The notes under the pieces were generated by a model. That model was given only the letters and a program-made list of their open reading frames with translations. It was not told the origin of the DNA and ran no database searches. A program made the position numbers and the translations under genes. A stretch of DNA of 64,000 bases from Massospora cicadina (taxonomy: Eukaryota; Entomophthoromycota; Entomophthoromycetes; Entomophthorales; Entomophthoraceae), in the NCBI GenBank assembly GCA_022478985.1, contig JAKSZP010009198.1:186001-250000 (forward strand), written 5' to 3'. Shown piece by piece: positions 58,864 to 64,000 of the stretch (the stretch's first letter is position 1; each line of letters opens with the position of its first letter).

Positions 58864-60015
58864 TGTCATGATGGTGGCAGATAAATTTTATACCATCCTG
58901 CCATTCTGGATGCCAGAACACCCATAAGGCAAGCCCAAATGCTAAAGGTGCTGCTATCTGAGCTGCGTTGAATTGTATAGTGAGGAAATTCACTATAAAA
59001 TGCCAAAAGGGCATAAATGTAAATAGCAACCTGAAACAAACCAGGCTGATATGGCCTCAGGGCCCGTGGGTTTCAGTGCTGGGAAAAGTGAGATTGGAAT
59101 GGGGGGTTTAAATTTTTTTATAAGAAAAAACTGTATTTTGAATATGGAATTTTACTGTTTTTAAAATTGAAAATTCAACTGTCAATTTTCTTAGTATGTT
59201 ATGACTGCTTAAATAGACGATTGATCTGGGGCGTAGCTTAGATAAGCTTAGGATTGGGCCCTCAATATTTGCCTAACCTGACGAACTTTGAGCGAGGATG
59301 AAAACAAATTTATTCAAACTGACTTCAAAATTTCTCAGTGGCAGGCCGAGTTGCTGTAAGTTCATCCATGGATGCCCAAATTGTCAATTTCTTTGGTTTT
59401 GAATACTAGAGTGACAGTATCTCACCTGATAGGCAACGGAAACCTCCCAAGGCCACCCACATAGGTGCGGTTCCATGAGGTCAGAAATGGGTTTGGGATG
59501 CCCAACCCGCCTGCACCTGGTCACTCTGGGGTCCGTTGGTCCAAACTAGATCTATTGGGAGGGGGTTGCAATACTCCCATGGAAAGTTTTAGACTTTCGT
59601 CAGCATTTCTCAATGACCTGATGCCATTGGCGAGTTATGCAGTTGTTCCAACATTTTATGCTTTATTCATCAAAGGTACCCACCCGTTGGGCCTTATTTA
59701 CAATGATTTAGGTCTCTCAGATATTGATGACAAAGGCTCATTGACCTTGATTTTATTTAAACCCTTCGCCCAAAAAGTAAGCTGACTCTTAATTGTCAAC
59801 ATAAATCCCCTTAACTCATTGTATTAATTCATCTGAAGTTAATACTGGAACAGGTGGAGGAATCCTCAAAGGGAGAGCTGTTACCCTATGCTCATCCACC
59901 ACATGGGAGAGGTTGCCCTATGAGATGAGAGGGATAGCTTCCCTTCTAAGAACCTCTTTGATGGTAAAAGGGAACACCCCCATTCCAATCAAAGGGGCGT
60001 TCTTCAAGGCTTACA
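58864..60015 (-). repeat. 5' LTR of F
   Basis: 1152 bp, pairs with 53839-54989 over its whole length (shared GGTCAGAAATGGGTTT, CAAACTAGATCTATTGGGAG, GGTGCTGGGAAAAGTGA / AGTGCTGGGAAAAGTGA). Confidence 0.87.
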
Positions 60016-60020
60016 TTAAC

Positions 60021-61049
60021 AATTAGTATAAAATATAAACTTCTGGGTCTGTGGCCACTCAGGATTCCAGTTAACTAAACAGGTTGTTGATATGTGCATT
60101 GATTGAATTATTGATATTAATTTTATTTAACGTAATAATAGTATAAAATATTACTTAAAAATAGCTCTCTCAAAGACCATGTTAAGTATTATTTCCAACA
60201 CTAACAGGAGCTTGAACTCCTAACTCATGTAGGTATGTCTGGAATGGTAGTGAACTTCTCCTCTGTCCTCTCTCTTTTCTCGCAGAGTCTGCGGAGATCT
60301 TGATAGCCAAATAATATATACAAAAGATATAATCCTTAAACACTTATTCAGAGGTAAACTATACATTATATGAATAGAAGTCTTAGGTTATTTTAATATT
60401 TGTGCTATTTTATCTGCTTTTAAGCTTAAAAATCAGAGAATTTATAGGGGTTCAGGTGACCAACTCTTCTGATGGCGCCTCCTTGGAAATAGCAGCTGCT
60501 ACCAGTAGTTTATCCATCTGAGGTCGCACCCATGAGGACCTTCCTCAACTTAGTCAGATTATACCACCAACCAGCGTTGTGACCTCTTCTTGGATATTGA
60601 TAAATTGTCCAGAAATCTCATTTAACATCATCAGAGTCCCCTAATTAGACTAACAGCCTGCTTAGGTACTGGACCTTTGGCCATCATCAGCAGGCCTTGT
60701 TAACTAAAAAGGTAAACTGCAAGTTACTACCAGAAGCATTGTCAATGCTTTAATAACTAAACATAGATTCCTAAGTCAATTGCCGCTAACCCCCAATTGA
60801 CTGATATGATTAAATTACCAATTATTAAATTGGCAATCGACCCACAAAATAAAATAATTGCCAGAGGTCATCCCTGATGAACCATTAACAATATGGTGGA
60901 TCAACACCCAGAAGATTGGTAAATATTTGTTAGGGTTAATTCCCTGAACAATAATTATCACATAAAAAGAATATCTCCATCATCCACTAGATGATCTAAT
61001 ACCCTAATGGGAAAGCAGCTATATTGTAATCTAATCAGCTGGGTAGTAT
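60021..61049. other. AT-rich stretch right of F
   Basis: About 1 kb without readable domains. It could be the 3' part of the relic whose RT lies at 61.4-61.9 kb, or old flank of E. Confidence 0.4.
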
Positions 61050-61900
61050 TAGCATATTTATAATTCCAACATTGGAAAAAATGTACTACATGAAGCTCAA
61101 ATTCATCTTTGCCATCTGTAACAGAGCAGCAGAAATAATGAATCTGTAGGTATTGCTAGCCACTACAAACTCCATATTAGGACTCACGTGATAGAGAACT
61201 GACATGGAGAGAAAAGTGAACTTCACAGCTTGTTAGTCATCCTCCAGTGCATATGACTACTGAAGATTTTTTGCCTCACTGGTAATATAAAAGGGTACAA
61301 CTACCTCTTAAAGACTTGGCGTGAACTTCTTAAGGAAGATGCAAGTCCCTAAAAAGCTCCCTAATTTTTTTAACTGAGATGGGCGTGGGACAATACCAAA
61401 TTGCTTTATCCTTATATGGTGTGATCATGTGTCCTTTGTCAAAAACAGTGTTTCCATAAAATGGTGACTTGAGATTTAAAAAGCTCACACTTACTATTTT
61501 ATAATGTCAGCTTTTCTGATCTCAAATGCTCACCCACTTGTCACAGTTTAGCTCATGGGATGCTTGATCAGGACAGAGATCCAGGATGTCGTCTATATTG
61601 GCCACAGCGCATACACTTAACAGCTCTGTTGAGCGCGAAACATGCAATCTACAGGTTCAAGAATAATCCCATTCAGGAACTCCAAAAACCTACACAATTG
61701 TCACACCTCAGTTAAGCAACAATGTAACTTCCACAGAATAACATAGAGAGCTATATGATAAAAAATATTTAGGAAAAACAGGTTCACTTTTCCAGGATCA
61801 GGTAGCTGCTAAAGCTTGATGGTGTTGAGTGGATAAATTATTACTGAGACGGGATTAAAAACAATCCTGTTCCCTTATATTATATAATATGTTATCTTGA
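61050..61900 (-). pseudogene. Ty3/gypsy RT fragment
   Basis: Minus strand: LNTIKL then QLPDP near 61850 (RT start region); a middle segment RFLEFLNGIILEPVD near 61690-61645; the catalytic box NIDDIL at 61599-61582 (YIDD usual, Tyr to Asn); and SKCELFKSQVTILW near 61495-61455 (KCEF...V.FLG usual). RNase H should follow towards 61000 but cannot be read clearly. The motifs are Ty3/gypsy-like, strongly decayed. Confidence 0.65.
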
Positions 61901-63259
61901 ACTGTCAGGTTGGTCTTGATCTGGGTTAATCCAATTAAGAAAGTATTCTCAGAATAGGTGTCCTTATTTGGGATCCTTGACAGAAAGTCTAGGCTTGGTC
62001 ATAACGTTGAGGCCCCTTGGACATAGTATAGCTAGTTCAGGGAATAAAAGGCCTAGAATTGGTTCTCAGATATTATAGGTTAACTACATATATAAGTAAG
62101 AATATAAGTAGTGAGCTATATCATATGTTTGATTAATTGGTACCCTTATATAGAGAAATCAATAATAGATTTAATAAAGTTGATATCCTGATATCTAATA
62201 AGAAAAATCCTGTCAGATATCAGATCCAATGGGTATTAAAGTAAATAATACTAGATATGATAATATTATAACAAGGATTCTGCAAAGCGCTTTTTAAGAT
62301 CAGATAAGAATGATTTAACCCTCATTGACTAAGACATCGTCCTATGAGGGTCTAGATCACTGAAGGATTCCAATTCCTTATCTTACTTATTATTAAACAT
62401 ACTAGGCTTTTAGCCTAATACCCTGAGACTTGGCCTTACTAGAAGTGTCAAGGTTTACCTCAGGATAAGGCTTAACCTTAAAAGGGTAAAATCTCGGCAA
62501 ATATGCCTTTGACTCGCAAAATAGTAAACCTCTACTGCAAGAGTGACTTCCAATAAACTAAAATAACTTTAAGCAAATGAAAATAATTTATTGGATTGAA
62601 GGGAATGTACATAAAAAAGGATTCTCTGAACACAGAACAACAATATCACCTGGATAGAATTAAGATTGTCAGGGAGTTCAATAGGCACAACGTGTACAAT
62701 GAATAAAATGGGTATAGTCATGCACATTTATGTAGAAATGTTGATCTAGAGGGTAGAAATTGCTACGTGATGATTCTTTGATTAATATTGGAACTTGAAA
62801 GAGTTGAGGGAATTATTAGAGTGTCTTAGACAAAGTTTGATCGCAGTTGTTTTCAGTCTGGCCATTAACACTCAATGTATGTTTATTGAAGTCAAGTTAA
62901 AACTATTGTAAAAACTTCCCCAGACTTGAATTATTTTCTGGAGTAGGCTGGTGGGGGAATTGACTGCTGAAGTATGGTCTGAGAAACTTTGCATTAACTT
63001 TATTAACTATTTTTAATTGAGAAAGCTCTTAATAGTTAGACATCAAACAGATGAGCGCTCCAAAAATATGTATGGCTCAAGCCAGATTGTTGACATCTTA
63101 TGGTTTGTCTAAATCCATAGAAGTCACATTACGCCACCCAATTGCCTATGTTGAACTTGTGAAAGGGGTTTGATTATATCACCCTGTGCTTTCTGGTTAA
63201 TTTTTCTAGTTATGGCTGACCCATAAGCCTTAGTCAGGATTTGATTAATGCCTTGACTA
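61901..63259. other. AT-rich stretch between RT and integrase fragments
   Basis: No domain recognised. It should contain the end of one gypsy relic and the start of another, possibly LTRs, but I could not find a TG...CA pair or polypurine tract. Confidence 0.4.
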
Positions 63260-64000
63260 GTAGTAAAAGTATTTTTCAGGCCTGCTCCATCTTCATCCTC
63301 AACAATGGAGTATAATATGGGTGGTAAGGCAGGATGTCATCCAATCAGTAATCAAAAAAGGGAAGAATCAATTAGAATATGATGTATGATGTTGTAGGCG
63401 AGAGCAGAGTAATTGACATAGAGGGTCCATTGGGAAGGGGAAGAGGCAGCTAACTTAAAAAGGATTGCTATAAAACTCCGTTAACCCTCTCAATAGTTCA
63501 ATTGGCCTCTGGATGGTATTGAGAAGAAAACCCCCTAATACCCAAAAGCTGGTTCGTTCCAAGATCTTTTTGAGGTAGTGTTGGTAGTGTTGTCCATCAG
63601 GTAACCTGCGGATACCTGTACCTATGAGTGATATTTTTATATGACAAACTTGTATGTGGTGGCTGCTCCATAATCACATAAGGTCTTAGATTTGACCCAC
63701 TTGGTTAAGTGGTCAATGAGCACAATAGTATATTCATGGCTAAAATTTATGGCTTGTAGACTGATTATTTCAATTAAGATGGTGTGCTGGGCTCAGTTAA
63801 TCTAATTAATGCCTAGTTGTTGGAAGACTTAAAATTTTGTTGTGATTGGCACTCATGGCACTTCATCAGATGTTCTGGATGCCAAACTACATTAACTCCC
63901 AATAGTAACTCTGTTGGATCCGCTTTAGCGTCTTAACTAGTCCTCCACGCCCAACAATGCAATGAGCTTTCAAAACAATCAAAGATTAATCAGAAGTCGC
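63260..64000 (-). pseudogene. Ty3/gypsy integrase fragment, continues outside window
   Basis: Minus strand, from the window edge: a zinc-binding part, AHCIVGRGGLVKTLKRIQQS then YYWELM (about 63970-63895), and KCHEC (about 63866-63852); the catalytic core with HEYTIVLIDHLTKWVKSKTL (about 63735-63680); and the region of the third catalytic residue, SQYHPEAN then TIERVNGVL (about 63528-63475). The catalytic Glu is kept. One stop falls inside YHPEAN-TIERVNG. RT and RNase H of this element must lie to the right of the window. Confidence 0.82.

Larger units (their letters stand above)
53839..60015 (-). mobile_element. Element F: complete chromovirus of the B family
   Basis: 6177 bp, minus strand. 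5' LTR 60015-58864 (1152 bp), 3' LTR 54989-53839 (1151 bp); both start TGTAAG and end TCATGACA on the minus strand. Perfect 5-bp TSD TTAAC at 53834-53838 and 60016-60020. Polypurine GGGAAGGGTAA before the 3' LTR (55000-54990). Its left flank is E, so F probably landed in E. Internal pol runs from protease to chromodomain. Confidence 0.9.

Overview
The window is a eukaryotic transposon graveyard. I find no host protein gene, no tRNA or rRNA gene and no CRISPR array. Everything recognisable is a decayed retrotransposon: Ty3/gypsy elements, several with a C-terminal chromodomain (chromoviruses); one full-length LINE; a family of 1.93-kb non-LTR elements that carry only ORF1; and one tRNA-headed SINE. 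The sequence is AT-rich and nearly every pol frame is broken by stops and frameshifts. A filamentous fungus with a large, repeat-rich genome is my best guess, but nothing here fixes the host taxon.

Layout. 1-2423: pol of a Ty3/gypsy relic (+), 5' end outside the window, then the start of its LTR. 2987-3271: SINE (-). 3283-7235: AT-rich, with one integrase-like scrap near 6.5 kb. 7249-12504: full-length LINE (-) with a 13-bp target-site duplication (TSD). 13604-19931: a short LTR element (about 1-kb LTRs, only 424 bp between them) whose 5' LTR has been hit by two ORF1-only elements in opposite orientation. 19937-21675: nothing recognised. 21676-45416: element A, a nested stack. Its 5' LTR holds a 770-bp insertion with an open 140-codon frame. 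Its integrase is split at 27876/40597 by a 333-bp insertion with a 15-bp TSD; that insertion contains element B (28204-40570), whose pol holds a solo LTR (30511-31402) and whose 3' LTR holds the complete chromovirus C (33680-39706). A's 3' LTR holds another ORF1-only element (42983-44917). 46380-48250: a fourth ORF1-only copy (-). 48251-51640: very old gypsy debris. 51640-53833: E (-), a 5'-truncated relative of C. 53839-60015: F (-), a complete relative of B with a perfect TTAAC TSD, sitting at the broken end of E. 60021-64000: remains of further gypsy elements (-), an RT near 61.6 kb and an integrase near 63.6 kb.

Families. A has LTRs starting TGTTGGG or similar. B and F have LTRs starting TGTAAG. 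C, E and the solo LTR have LTRs starting TGTCATG. I placed boundaries by matching LTR pairs, the TG...CA rule, polypurine tracts and TSDs, all by eye; alignments should refine them by a few bases.

The most interesting points are the ORF1-only (HAL1-like) family with a SINE that appears to share its 3' tail; the TSD-supported nest; LTRs that carry conserved coding-like frames while two elements have no room for gag between LTR and protease; and a C LTR pair with a nearly identical core but divergent ends, as expected from gene conversion.
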